64,000 nt of DNA from Phymatolithon calcareum (lineage: Eukaryota > Rhodophyta > Florideophyceae > Hapalidiales), in NCBI GenBank assembly GCA_977006965.1, contig OZ345364.1, positions 1,550,001-1,614,000 of the forward strand, read 5' to 3'. Made by a program: the position numbers and the translations under genes. Shown here piece after piece: positions 43,775-53,612 of this stretch (position 1 is the stretch's first letter; every line of letters starts with the position of its first letter). The notes beneath the pieces are model-generated. The model saw nothing but the letters and a program-made list of their open reading frames with translations, did no database searches and had not been told where the DNA came from.

Positions 43775-44101
43775 GTGACATTTACAGTGCGGAGCGCCTG
43801 TTCCGAAGTTAATGGAAAGAACGACGATAATGCTTACCGGATGGTTGTGACTGCGACACAAAAAGAACTATTATCCGAGAAGATAATCTATGCCTTGGAA
43901 TGGATGTTCAGAAAGAGCGACGTCGACGCCGGGATGAGTTTCCATGTTTGTTATGCCGGTGATATTGACCGATTGCAAGGTCGTGGCTCGGTTTATATAG
44001 GCGTCCCCGAGGTGTTTCACGGCAAACATACACACCGTTCTATAGTGCGCTGTCTGTGCCTCGGGCCATCGTGCAATGAGCTAGGGGTTATAGATGTATA
44101 A
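43775..44101 (+). CDS. hypothetical ORF, 108 codons
   Basis: The open frame starts at GTG, with an internal ATG 22 codons in. Residues such as QKELLSEKIIYALEWMFRKS look protein-like, followed by a Cys-containing C-terminal part (RCLCLGPSCNELGVIDV). No domain is recognised. It lies 0.5 kb upstream of, and in the same direction as, the 650-residue gene. It could be an exon of that unit or unrelated. Confidence 0.3.
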   Translation: MTFTVRSACSEVNGKNDDNAYRMVVTATQKELLSEKIIYALEWMFRKSDVDAGMSFHVCYAGDIDRLQGRGSVYIGVPEVFHGKHTHRSIVRCLCLGPSCNELGVIDV

Positions 44102-44210
44102 TTGCCGTACGCATCTTAATTTACAAGTGGTTCGGGCCTCTCAATGTGTAACAAGGGTTGTAACGACTCTTTCAGGTAACATATTTCAACTATTTTGAGC
44201 CCGCATAGAA

Positions 44211-44238
44211 ATCGAAATATTTATAGAGATATTTCGAT
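44211..44238. repeat. hairpin, 10-bp arms
   Basis: ATCGAAATAT (44211-44220) and its exact inverse (44229-44238) enclose an 8-base loop. It sits upstream of the three-gene block, near a possible transposon end (ATTTTGAGCC at 44192-44201). Confidence 0.7.
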
Positions 44239-44412
44239 TCTCAAGGCAAAAAATTGACCACTGTGTATAAAAGTGAATAAAAATTTAAATTTTAAACTTT
44301 TTGCATCCATTTCCGGCTCTTTGTATAGAAAAATAAAATGTTTCCATCTTTTGCTCGAGTTTCTTTCCTCAAACATTGACGAGATGTGAATCTGTAAGTT
44401 TTGAAATGAAAA

Positions 44413-44430
44413 TTGGAACACCTGTTCCAA
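44413..44430. repeat. 18-bp near-perfect palindrome
   Basis: TTGGAACA and TGTTCCAA lie around a central CC, 165 bp before the start of the 650-residue gene. Such a dyad could bind a dimeric protein. Confidence 0.6.
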
Positions 44431-44595
44431 GCACCGTTAAGGAGCCCGTACGTGTGAATAGTGGGAGGTTATTTGATACGCAAAAGGAAGCTTCAAAGAA
44501 TGGTACCAAAGCTATCGCCACCTTGGAATTCCAAAAGCCTCTCTCTAGGCCCGGCCCACAAGTAAGATCAAATTTGCAGCCAGGATCCGCCTTGG

Positions 44596-46548
44596 ATGGA
44601 AAGTCATTCTCAGCGTCGGTCTGACGCTATTGCAGCAGTCTGGCAACATCTTTTTGTCATTGTCAAGTCGCTTCATTTGGGAGTCGGCGGTGAAGCTATG
44701 GCCTCGAGATCTACTCCCGCCGCAACCGGTGCTCCTTCCTCTCAAGCTGCCGAACAAGAAACGAGAATTACACGTCGTGCTGGGGACATGCAGGGTCCGA
44801 TGACGGTTGAACAGGTGTTGGCTGTATTGGATGGCGTGGTAGAAGAGCTGAAAGACGCGAACATTGCCAAGGAAAAGATGTGGGAAACAGAAATGGAGAC
44901 CCTGCGCGACCTCATAATGCAGGTCCACACTTGTGTGAGCTCTGCGTCCTACGATTATAGTCAGGCATCGCGTGGCAGCACCCCGAAACGAAAGCTTCCG
45001 AAAAAGGCACCTATCGATTCAATTCCCTACATTGGCCTGGTTGAAAATCCTGATGTGGGACTTGAGGACCTTGTGAGTCTTCTGCTGAACTCGACGGTAT
45101 GGTCTTTTACTCGCCAAATCCGGGGTGTGCGCGGATGGATCGACGAAGCATCGGAAAACGCGATGAATGATATGTTTAGTCCGTTCGAAGGTGTCTCCGG
45201 ACTATCCCTTTTGTTTTTTGCGAAGCGGAATATCGACACAAAAGCTGTTTTGCGAACTGCAGTTGGAAAGGCATATTCACATCTCATGAAGCTCACGATG
45301 GCGAAAAAGGTGTATATCGCTCAGCAGAACTTTAATAGAGGTGTCGGAGGCCCGAATTGTGCCATGCCGGAATGGTTAAAGTCTTTCAAAGGGCCTTTGA
45401 AGACGATGCACCTGGTGGACCAGATACTTGCCGAGAATACCACCGCAGTCCATGATGTCGGTAAAGAATCTGAGCAAGCGGACGGAAGCACCATGCGGTC
45501 AACTGTGAGCTCGGAGGAAGCGGCTGGGTCATCACGACCTCCTCCTGCGAAGAAGGCAAAAACTTCTAGTAGGGCGAAGAGTTTTAAGGCGAAGGGGACG
45601 ACTGTGGGTGTGGATGGGTTCGTGACCGACAAGCACGAAGACGTCAGAAACTATGTGATTAAGCAGGCACTCTCCCGACTGCGACGGGATTTGTCGAGCT
45701 CCAGGTGTGCTGCGCGCGAAAAAGCTTTCAAGGAAGTCATGTTTTTAGTGGAAGAAATTCTTCGGTATGAGGACGCGACCGCGGCTAAGGAACATGGGTA
45801 TTGGATTGATTTTGACCGTTTTGTTGACGACGATCTGCGCCATGTGGATGATATTCTGGACTGTCCTGAGTCCCTGTGGAACGTATCTCTGTCATGTATC
45901 GACGACAGCGATCCCAAAGGGATGTGGACGGAGAACCGGAAGCGGTTTGCCGATCTGAAGAAGAGATTTAAGTCTCTCACAGTGTGCTTGCACTACCCTC
46001 GACTTGTAATTCGCGAGAGGGATGACAAGAGCGACGGATCGCCAGAGTGGGACGATAAGGAGCTCGCCCATCAGTCAGCTAAGACTGTGTACCTGCATGA
46101 TCTCGCGTCAAGTCTTATTTTTGCCGCATTCAAGATGGAATCGTTTGACCATATTTACAATGTTGCGCTGCGAGCAATTCACGTACTGGCTGTCGGAATC
46201 CTTGGCGTATTGCGAAAAGCATCTGGAAAGAGTTTGACGCAGGCTGAAACTGCCGCAATGGGCGCGTGCACTGCGAAACCTGTGCCGAAGGATGGGAATA
46301 ACATCACCCTCATGTACGGAGAAAACACGAAGTCTGAGGGCGACAGCAGGGGCATGCTCATGCGTATGCGCAAGGAAGCCTTTTCAATCTTGTGGAAGAG
46401 TTACGTGAAAGAGAAGGGAATGATGGGGCCGGGGGAGAGCCGGCGATCGTCGCACCTACAGAATGATTCTTCAGATGATGAAGATCAGGCATTGGCGGAA
46501 TCGACGTTCTGGGATTTCGCAGCGACGACTGGTCGAAATGTCATTTGA
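44596..46548 (+). CDS. 650-aa protein of unknown function, transposon-unit gene 1
   Basis: This is an intact frame from ATG 44596, with an alternative ATG at 44698 (MASRSTPAATGA). Residues 69-110 (MTVEQVLAVLDGVVEELKDA onward) look like a coiled coil. Residues 130-140 are basic. Residues 315-335 (PPAKKAKTSSRAKSFKAKG) resemble a nuclear localisation signal. The second half has a Cys/Trp-containing region with HGYWIDFDRFVDDDLRHVDD and ends with an acidic Ser-rich tail. I recognise no enzyme motif, signal peptide or membrane segment. It is convergent with the minus-strand gene at 46645, with 96 bases between stops. Freedom from stops amid decayed elements suggests recent function, perhaps as an accessory DNA-binding or scaffold protein of the transposon (inference). 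Confidence 0.75.
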   Translation: MESHSQRRSDAIAAVWQHLFVIVKSLHLGVGGEAMASRSTPAATGAPSSQAAEQETRITRRAGDMQGPMTVEQVLAVLDGVVEELKDANIAKEKMWETEMETLRDLIMQVHTCVSSASYDYSQASRGSTPKRKLPKKAPIDSIPYIGLVENPDVGLEDLVSLLLNSTVWSFTRQIRGVRGWIDEASENAMNDMFSPFEGVSGLSLLFFAKRNIDTKAVLRTAVGKAYSHLMKLTMAKKVYIAQQNFNRGVGGPNCAMPEWLKSFKGPLKTMHLVDQILAENTTAVHDVGKESEQADGSTMRSTVSSEEAAGSSRPPPAKKAKTSSRAKSFKAKGTTVGVDGFVTDKHEDVRNYVIKQALSRLRRDLSSSRCAAREKAFKEVMFLVEEILRYEDATAAKEHGYWIDFDRFVDDDLRHVDDILDCPESLWNVSLSCIDDSDPKGMWTENRKRFADLKKRFKSLTVCLHYPRLVIRERDDKSDGSPEWDDKELAHQSAKTVYLHDLASSLIFAAFKMESFDHIYNVALRAIHVLAVGILGVLRKASGKSLTQAETAAMGACTAKPVPKDGNNITLMYGENTKSEGDSRGMLMRMRKEAFSILWKSYVKEKGMMGPGESRRSSHLQNDSSDDEDQALAESTFWDFAATTGRNVI

Positions 46549-46644
46549 TTCCGGGTATGTTTAAGATTTTTTGTGTTGATGTGCGATTATGTTGTTGAAG
46601 ATTTTGTTTATTGTATGTGTAGGTGTTGTGGAGGGAGGAATATT

Positions 46645-47880
46645 TCATCTAGTTACACAATCGCTGTCACCTGCACTGCTAGAATCAGGCGGTGACACGA
46701 GTAGCTGATTCAAGTAAACATTCCGTACTCTGGTGGAAAAAGCTTTGTCTACAGTTGAAGTTAGTATTTTGCTTCTCACCACAACTGCCGGAATGAAAGC
46801 ACGTAACATACCACAAACCCGTGTAGGAGGGCCACAGTTCTTGTGTCCTTTCTCCTTGCTTTGCTCCCACGATAAAGAAAATACAAATTTGTCAGGACAC
46901 GGACGATTCAAGTCGCTTTTGCGAGTTCTACTTGGTAAGCTGCTATCACCGTCATTATTCGAGAGTGCCTGTAGATTCGACAAAAAATCGTGCGATTTGT
47001 CTTCTTCGAATCGGAAACCAGTCTCCCAGCAATTGTCTCGCCTTGACCATATTGCGCGTTTCTGTACGAGTGTAGGACAGGTATCCAATCGAAATCGCTC
47101 CGAAAAACTGCGTCCGAGAAGTATAGCTCTCTCCCGAGGTACATTTGTAGTTGTTTGGGGTGTAGTAAGTGCGACACCAAGGACTCGAATTGCTTGCAGC
47201 TGGTGACTTGTAAAGCGCTCTCTATACATTGCCTTTTCCCTATCTGCAACATCAACGTCTAGCGCTTCACATAAGTCGTAAAAAGAGAGATAGACAATTT
47301 CGAATCGGCTCCCAGTTTGCGATTTAGCGAGAAGTGTGTAATATTCTGATGGGAACACTTTGCAGGATGATGACGATTTGCGGAGCGAAGACATAGCAAG
47401 GAATCGGAACTCTTGTAGAGTGCAGTCAACGCCCTTGGTTCTGATAATTACCTGCTGTACACTGTTTCCCGCCGTAATGTTCGAGTGTCGATTGCTTGTC
47501 TCCGAAAAGGGACCTGTTAGGGTACGAACGAGTTGTACTGCGCTAAATAGCTTGGTTCTCTCGAGTGAATGTGCGTTTCGAACCTCGTCGTCGTGAGCCT
47601 TCGATGTCGCTCGGTCTGCAAAATCCCGCTTCAAACGAGAGCAATCTTCGGCTACTTGGTCTACACGGCAGGAGAGCTCAGCATGAGACTGCCTTAGATC
47701 CTTAATGTCGTGACATGGCTCTCCGTGCAGAGGACTTTGCAGTCTGAAAGCAGATTCCAAAGCACGAAAAGGGTTTGGGCTTGTTATCGATGAGTAGTCC
47801 ATCGGACACCGCGAGCTTTCGCCCATGAGAAGCGGTGTACAGCCTAGGCTGTGAGTGGATTCTGGGAAGCAGTCCTTCAC
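46645..47880 (-). CDS. 411-aa protein of unknown function, transposon-unit gene 2
   Basis: An uninterrupted minus-strand frame. It opens at GTG 47880; the first ATG is at 47826 (MGESSRCPMDYSS), which I prefer. Residues 58-111 from the GTG (IKDLRQSHAELSCRVDQVAE onward) are predicted by eye to be a coiled coil. The centre is rich in Lys, Arg and aromatic residues (GSRFEIVYLSFYDLCEALDV) and the C-terminus has VFSLSWEQSKEKGHKNCGPP. I recognise no family. It diverges from the transposase gene across about 300 bases and converges with gene 1, as accessory genes inside one transposon might. An upstream exon cannot be excluded. Confidence 0.65.
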   Translation of the reverse strand: MKDCFPESTHSLGCTPLLMGESSRCPMDYSSITSPNPFRALESAFRLQSPLHGEPCHDIKDLRQSHAELSCRVDQVAEDCSRLKRDFADRATSKAHDDEVRNAHSLERTKLFSAVQLVRTLTGPFSETSNRHSNITAGNSVQQVIIRTKGVDCTLQEFRFLAMSSLRKSSSSCKVFPSEYYTLLAKSQTGSRFEIVYLSFYDLCEALDVDVADREKAMYRERFTSHQLQAIRVLGVALTTPQTTTNVPRERAILLGRSFSERFRLDTCPTLVQKRAIWSRRDNCWETGFRFEEDKSHDFLSNLQALSNNDGDSSLPSRTRKSDLNRPCPDKFVFSLSWEQSKEKGHKNCGPPTRVCGMLRAFIPAVVVRSKILTSTVDKAFSTRVRNVYLNQLLVSPPDSSSAGDSDCVTR

Positions 47881-48125
47881 TGTGGGAGTGCAATGACTAA
47901 TTAGTACTGGCGGTCTTTGTTGACAAATAGGGGTAATGATTGAGGAAAAAGACTTGGACCATTCGAAAAACTATAAGACTATGATCTTACAGATACATTT
48001 ACTCATAGTTCTGCCTGTGACACAGAGCTCTGAGCACATTTTATCTCTGAATATAAATTCTATGGTCCCGATAGTATGAACTACTGTGGGTTTCTCGCTA
48101 TTTGAGCCTGTACAACTTGGTTTAC
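47827..48125. promoter_or_regulatory. divergent intergenic region
   Basis: About 300 bases separate the minus-strand gene 2 start from the plus-strand transposase ATG. The region is AT-rich (for example GAATATAAATTCTATGG at 48049-48065) and must hold both promoters if these starts are right. No specific operator is visible. Confidence 0.35.
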
Positions 48126-49037
48126 ATGGGACGGCACTTCAGATCCAATAAACGCATCATCCATTCTCCGATTTCTCCTACACTCAGAATATCCAACGAG
48201 CTCCTAATGAAGCGTTCAACTCGGCGAAGGCGACGTCGCCAGAACCTTTTCCCTTCCAGTACGGAAAACGCGTTCCATGCACTCGGATCAAGGGATTCAT
48301 TATCGCATAATGCACACAGCGCGCATACAGAAAGCATTTCCGTGCCCATTTCTCCTCCTATGGTCCCATCTATCAATCTTCGTGCTGGAATAAGATCAGA
48401 AGAAGATCCAGAATGCTCTAATGAGCTGGGAGAAGACGCTGTTCAATCTCCAGAACAATGTCAGCGGCACATTTCAGAAGAGCTACCGGACGAAGAACGC
48501 GCGCAGGATGTCGGAAAGAGCGGTGTAGTGAGAACTATTGGAAACTGGCGCGTGCTGTGGTCTCTTCTCATGACTCATGGAAGCCGCCACCTGACCAAGG
48601 ATCAGTTTCAGTCCATTCGAGTGTTTGCAGATGCTGTTTGGCGCTTGCCTAGAGCGTCACAAGCATTCTGGATGGAAGAAAGATTCGCAGAACATGCCGA
48701 CATCATGTCACGTCGAAACGTGTCCTCTCTTCCCCATTTCAGCACACTGGCCAGAGTTTGGCGACCATTTTTATTTCGCTCGCTTGCTCCGAGGTATTTA
48801 GACTGCTCTGTTCCCGTTGACGCGACAAAGGCGGGTGTCCGAAAACGTCCGTACAGTTCAGATGAGGTACCCCAGACGTTGGTTCGAGTCGTTCTTCCGA
48901 GCGAATACGCCCGCGCGGACGTCGCAACTCCTGATGTTTTTGATGCGATTTGCAGCACGAGCCTATCTTACCATCGGGACAGCGGTGTGTGTCATGGTCC
49001 CCCTACAGTAACGACCACAATTAGTGCGGATTCCTAA
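48102..49037 (+). CDS. transposase N-terminal open frame as it now stands
   Basis: This is the interrupted first part of the gene above as presently readable. From ATG 48126 it encodes about 293 host-gene residues, then runs through the inserted element end for 10 codons (VTTTISADS) to a stop at 49035-49037. It holds the conserved stretch FQSIRVFADAVWRLPRASQA and the RLPRASQAFWMEERFAEHAD region, but no catalytic motif. On its own it is unlikely to act. Confidence 0.6.
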   Translation: MSLYNLVYMGRHFRSNKRIIHSPISPTLRISNELLMKRSTRRRRRRQNLFPSSTENAFHALGSRDSLSHNAHSAHTESISVPISPPMVPSINLRAGIRSEEDPECSNELGEDAVQSPEQCQRHISEELPDEERAQDVGKSGVVRTIGNWRVLWSLLMTHGSRHLTKDQFQSIRVFADAVWRLPRASQAFWMEERFAEHADIMSRRNVSSLPHFSTLARVWRPFLFRSLAPRYLDCSVPVDATKAGVRKRPYSSDEVPQTLVRVVLPSEYARADVATPDVFDAICSTSLSYHRDSGVCHGPPTVTTTISADS

Positions 49038-52000
49038 ATAGTGCGGGTTCCTAATTAGTACGTCAGATTCCAAATTAGTGTGGGCCGCACTAATTGTTGT
49101 CTCCTCTTTTTGTTAGCGTGGATGCACTAATTAGGGTCTCTAAAATAATTTTTTTCGGAAAGGTTATATCATTCTCATGCGCTGTTTTCAACTTGAAATC
49201 TTCCACGTACTACTGTCCACCTGACAGTAGTTTGGAAAGTCTCCTCAGATCCATTGGCACGGGCCTCTCTTTTATGTGCTGAGCATCGCTGGGTGTCTGC
49301 TTCCATGGAATTTCATTTACACTCTGCAAGGTGGTGCTGGAAATGGAGTGTCGAGTAAGGTGCTGGATACCTGAGCAGCAACTGTATTCCGAGCATATGT
49401 AAGGCACTACAGTAGCTCTCTGCACACATTTTAATCGTTTTCACACTATGTAAGGCTGTCATTATAAACCTCTGTAAAGTGCTGCATTCGAGACGCATAA
49501 GTTACCCGGAAATTAAAACAAGCAAGTTTATCTCTGCTGTCACAGTGCTATCAGCACTTCATCTACAGCAGCTCGTGTTACGTCTCCAGAAAACATAACT
49601 CCAGTTTCAAACCATCTCTTGTTAAAATCTTTATGCTTTCGCTCTTCGTTAAAACATAACTCCAGTTTTGTCCTTTTCTGTGCAAGAGATGCATACATTA
49701 CGTCAATGGTGTACTATTAATGACTTTTTGTAAGAACAATAGCGATTTGAAAAGGCATTTAAAGAGCGATACCTGAAGCCGGTCATCAGAAAAACAAAAT
49801 CTCGATATTGAACATCACCTCCAGCAGTATACCGTTCTGCAATATCATCCTTCACGGTATGCTGGAAGACGAAGAAAAAGAGCTCATTGCTCTAAAAAGC
49901 CGCCTTTGGCGTATGGGCTTCGACAAGAACAATCGACCATCTCAGAAAACAAGGACAGAGTTCCCGAAGCCTCCACTGCTGTATTTGAGTTTCTGTGCAA
50001 ATATCCTGGCAATACAATCGCAAGGCAATGGAAAATTCTACTGGAAATCTATGTAAGCTCGGACATTGACGGCGACTTGGAGAACACAAAGCAATGCTCC
50101 AATGCGGTCTCGGTATGGAAAACGGGGTGTGGAAAGTGTCGCAGTTGAAAAGAGAGTTACAAGAGATTGTCCGTGAGCATAAAGTGCATTTCGAAGGGGA
50201 GCCAGTACCAGATCTTGGAGAGAAGTCCGCGAAAATACAGGAAGATGTATAATTTATTCACTCGGTCGTCTTCTAATAGCAATATGTACTTTCCTTTCTT
50301 ATATCTCGTCTTGCTGGCGAGAATAGTGTTTCTATAAACCTGGCGCACTAATTGTTGGTCACAACTATTAGTGCGGGTTCCTAAATAGTATACCAGGTTC
50401 CTGAATAGTGCGGTCCACACTAATTGTTGGTTCCAGCTTGGATTTTCATGTTCCTAATTAGTGCGGTCCGCACTAATTGTGGTCATTACTGTAGAGGCCT
50501 AAGTTCTGAATGCATCGATGTAGTTCCAGTTATTGCCGCGCGTCGTTGGTTCTATGGTCAACCGGACTTCATCAACGTCGATTATACTTCCTGTTTGGGA
50601 GCGTATACTGGATTCGGTGAAGTGGGAGATACTCTCCATCTAACAGTCATAAATTCTGACGGCCTCGGCGAACGAGTCAGTAGATGTTTTGCCACCAATA
50701 CGCAAGAATATGGAGCCGTCCGCTTGGAAGGACTTATTTGTCACGTCTGGACAGTTCATCATGAGAAACGACATCATGATGTCGAGTTCGCTGACAAAAG
50801 AATTCACTTACTCTCGGATTGGGATAGAAAAATTGCGGGGTCTTTCAACTTCATCACCTACACATCGCCTGGCGACGGCATCAATGTTGAAATACCTGAT
50901 GTTCCGGATTTGCGGGATATTGAATCATCGGACTCCGATGACACCACCATTGGCCCACGAAAAAACAATTTTCCAATACTGACGGAGGCCCGCCGTGCGC
51001 GTAGAGCCGCATTGAAACAACGAAAAACTCTTCTGGACAATGAATGGAGAGTATGGCAGAAGCCGTTGCTGAAACCAGGGGACATTGTCGCCATGCTGAA
51101 GCCATCTTTTCAAAACCGGACGCAAGGTACAGTTCTTACTTCCACAGACCGCCAGGCGAGACTACTTCTTGTTCAACGGTTTTGGATAGAGAACGAGGAA
51201 TGCAGTCGGCATATATTGTGGATTCCTGGTGGAAGATTTGTTGACGAAACCGTATACAGCCTTTTATCTCGAAATGCTGTTTTGCGTTCGTTTTGTGACC
51301 CTTTTCTCGACTCAGAACTGTATTTGCCCGTCAGATCTGTGGAACTCGTAGCTGCACACGGTGCTGCTATGGGACCATTGAAATTCAAGCCAGTGAGTAG
51401 CCTTGGTACATTGTCCACCGGCGAGCCGTACCGTGTCTACAGATTCTTGCTGTTTTGGGACGGATTCGAGATTCAAAAGGGAAGGTCCGTGTCTGGGGAT
51501 GGCGTCTATCTGCTTTGCCTAAATCTGCCAACACAGGCACGGTCTAGCCCTAACGCGGTGCGAATAGTCAGTTTAACGCCAGCAGGAGTTAAAGCCGACG
51601 TTATTCTTGCAAAAATAATTGCCGATATTGCGGAAGGTATGAGCACGGGATTTGTGGACACTGATGCGAATGGCACCCAGCGCAGAATATTCCTTGACCT
51701 TGTTGGATTTCTAGGTGACACCCCCGCCATTAATGCAGCGCTGGATATTCTCGGACACACCGGTGCAGCATGTTGTCATTTATGCCGATTTGTTCGACGA
51801 TCAGCTACGACTGTGGGAAGTAGATTTTCCGCAAAATGGCAGAACGGTTCTGTTTCATCAATGGCGCGGTCTTTCTATGCACATACAGCGGTTCGCGATT
51901 GTGACGCACAGCACGAGGCATTGAGACTACTTGGTATGAAATCAAATTTGACTTCAGCAAACACGGTCCTCCACTCCATGCGTTCTCAATTGCTAATCGC

Positions 52001-53600
52001 GGCCAAATCGATTTGGCACACAGATGATGGGCTTCCAGTCATTTCTTTTTCCTTCGACCCCTACCGCTCGTGCATTGTCTCCCCTGACCATCTGCTAACT
52101 GGACATATCCGGGACTGCATAAATTTGGGTTTTAAAATGCTTCCAACTGCAATACATCAATCCCTCTGCGAAGGCTATATGATTGCTCTTTTGGCCCAAT
52201 GCGGTCTTCCCACACAGAACCGTTTAATCGATCCGGTGAAGAAGAAGTTATTCTCTATGTCTATGTCAGAGCTTTATGCTCTATCTCTTGTCGCTGGCCC
52301 GGCTCTTCAAATGGGTTGCGCTGCAGCAGAGACAGATTCTAGCGGTTCAGATATTTCATCTAACTGTACGTCTGCTATTGACCTTGTGCAGTCCTCTGCT
52401 GATCTGGTCACTGAGATGTGGTTCCGACCTCAGCTAGAGCGTGATGGTTCTGATGAAGTCAGGGCCTATGAGTCCAATTGTGGTGCTTCTTACATTGAAC
52501 ACATTCAGAACATCACCAACAAACACATTGCTTCCGTGGAGTCTATATGTACAATGGACGATGAAAATTTATCGCGTCTTAATGACAACTCGACCTCTAA
52601 ATCTCGCCGAGCTGAGCTTGAAAAAGAGTACAGCTCATGCATGAAAGCGATTAAGCAGGTCGATAAGCCCAATCTCCACCGCTTATACGAACTTGTCTAC
52701 ACATCTCTACCAATGTTCGGGAACATCTCTCTCTTCGGCGAGCTCGTGCTTGAGAAGGCCCATCAAGCGTTAAAGCGAGCAATACGCCAATCTAACAACA
52801 GAGATATACAGCTACAGTCAGTGCAAAGTGCTTTGTTCGACGATTGGCAGGGGCGCCTTACCATGTCTGCAATCTCAGCTCGAGAAGGAAACATTAAAGC
52901 TGTTCGAGCTTGCTTTCGTCTACTGTGCGGAAGAGAGGCACTGCTGGAAAAATCAGGCAAAGTGAGTTCCACTATGACCCAACAAGTAACTCGCACTTTC
53001 GGCCCCGGGATGAGTATCATATCAGAGCTGCAAACGCAAGGAAAGTCCGTATTATCTGCTCGCTACGGACCATTGCATATTCCGAAATGGACTCTAAAGA
53101 AACCAATAGAGCTAGTTCTACCTACCTCAGTGGAAACTTCTGTCCCATTCAGGCAACCATCTCTTAATCTCGTCATGACTTGCTTTTCTGCGCTGCGACG
53201 GCATTCCGGAGTCTCATTCTCCGACTCAGTCATTATCAAGGGCTCTAACAGTGTGGCAGGTTCGATAATTCGCCGCGGAGCCATCATTGAAGCCGTCACA
53301 CTGGGTCCCTCCACAAGTTCACATCACTTTCCCTATGTACTCCGCAGAGGCCTCAACCTTCCGCACCCGGATGCTCCTTCTCTCTGGTGTGTGCAAACGC
53401 TTTTCGCGCTTGGGAATGCAAATAACTATGAAAAAGTTTTTGCAGCCGTGACTCCTTGTGCGCGCGTACCGGAGGAGATTTTTCATGGAAAACCCATTTT
53501 TCACCTGCCAACGTGTCAAATCTTTCTTTACTTGAATTGGATCGGTACACACGACCAGTTCCTGAGATGCATGTTTGCTTCCCGTCAACCTGTCAGTTAA
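48126..53600 (+). CDS. Plavaka/CACTA-like DDE transposase, split by a transposon
   Basis: Two open segments in the same phase, 48126-49005 and 50492-53600, are separated by a TA-flanked element of 1,486 bp. Without that insert and one TA they form about 1,328 codons without a stop. The N-terminal part is Ser/Arg-rich with RSTRRRRRRQN. The core shows RFLLFWDGFEIQKGRSVSGD (Asp at about residue 616) and LVGFLGDTPAINAALDILGH (Asp about 702), then CCHLC. This layout recalls Plavaka/CACTA transposases, in which W-D-D-F and a D-x-P-A motif carry catalytic Asp residues and a C-x2-C precedes the zinc site. SPDHLLTGHIRDCINLGF follows. I chose ATG 48126 because the open frame starts at TTG 48102. The second segment alone could begin only inside the inserted element. 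Family assignment is moderate. Confidence 0.65.
49004..50493. mobile_element. TA-flanked inverted-repeat element, copy A
   Basis: The element 49006-50491 begins CAGTAACGACCACAATTAG and ends with its near-perfect inverse (CTAATTGTGGTCATTACTG). TA lies on both sides (49004-49005 and 50492-50493), as in Tc1/mariner/pogo elements. Both ends carry several copies of AGTGCGG(G)TTCCTAA and its inverse. Inside are non-coding sequence and short conserved peptides shared with copy B: NNSDLKRHLK at about 49730 (finger-like) and MLEDEEKELIALKS at about 49858. No complete transposase is visible. Confidence 0.85.
50424..53600 (+). CDS. transposase catalytic open frame, 1,058 codons
   Basis: This is the second part of the split gene. 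The first 23 codons of the open frame (from TTG 50424) lie in the inserted element's inverted repeat. From RGLSSECIDVVPVIAARRWF onward the sequence is host transposase. It contains both candidate catalytic Asp motifs (FWDGF and GDTPA), the CCHLC zinc motif and a long helical C-terminal part ending with YLNWIGTHDQFLRCMFASRQ. There are no frameshifts, which implies the inserted element arrived recently. Confidence 0.75.
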   Translation: MLVPAWIFMFLISAVRTNCGHYCRGLSSECIDVVPVIAARRWFYGQPDFINVDYTSCLGAYTGFGEVGDTLHLTVINSDGLGERVSRCFATNTQEYGAVRLEGLICHVWTVHHEKRHHDVEFADKRIHLLSDWDRKIAGSFNFITYTSPGDGINVEIPDVPDLRDIESSDSDDTTIGPRKNNFPILTEARRARRAALKQRKTLLDNEWRVWQKPLLKPGDIVAMLKPSFQNRTQGTVLTSTDRQARLLLVQRFWIENEECSRHILWIPGGRFVDETVYSLLSRNAVLRSFCDPFLDSELYLPVRSVELVAAHGAAMGPLKFKPVSSLGTLSTGEPYRVYRFLLFWDGFEIQKGRSVSGDGVYLLCLNLPTQARSSPNAVRIVSLTPAGVKADVILAKIIADIAEGMSTGFVDTDANGTQRRIFLDLVGFLGDTPAINAALDILGHTGAACCHLCRFVRRSATTVGSRFSAKWQNGSVSSMARSFYAHTAVRDCDAQHEALRLLGMKSNLTSANTVLHSMRSQLLIAAKSIWHTDDGLPVISFSFDPYRSCIVSPDHLLTGHIRDCINLGFKMLPTAIHQSLCEGYMIALLAQCGLPTQNRLIDPVKKKLFSMSMSELYALSLVAGPALQMGCAAAETDSSGSDISSNCTSAIDLVQSSADLVTEMWFRPQLERDGSDEVRAYESNCGASYIEHIQNITNKHIASVESICTMDDENLSRLNDNSTSKSRRAELEKEYSSCMKAIKQVDKPNLHRLYELVYTSLPMFGNISLFGELVLEKAHQALKRAIRQSNNRDIQLQSVQSALFDDWQGRLTMSAISAREGNIKAVRACFRLLCGREALLEKSGKVSSTMTQQVTRTFGPGMSIISELQTQGKSVLSARYGPLHIPKWTLKKPIELVLPTSVETSVPFRQPSLNLVMTCFSALRRHSGVSFSDSVIIKGSNSVAGSIIRRGAIIEAVTLGPSTSSHHFPYVLRRGLNLPHPDAPSLWCVQTLFALGNANNYEKVFAAVTPCARVPEEIFHGKPIFHLPTCQIFLYLNWIGTHDQFLRCMFASRQPVS

Positions 53601-53612
53601 ACGTTTCTCAGG

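Noticed and set aside
49003-50494. The 49.0-50.5 kb insert as a spliceosomal intron
   Set aside because: It has long inverted ends, TA flanks and a sibling copy at 59.4 kb, and lacks suitable GT...AG borders at the junctions.
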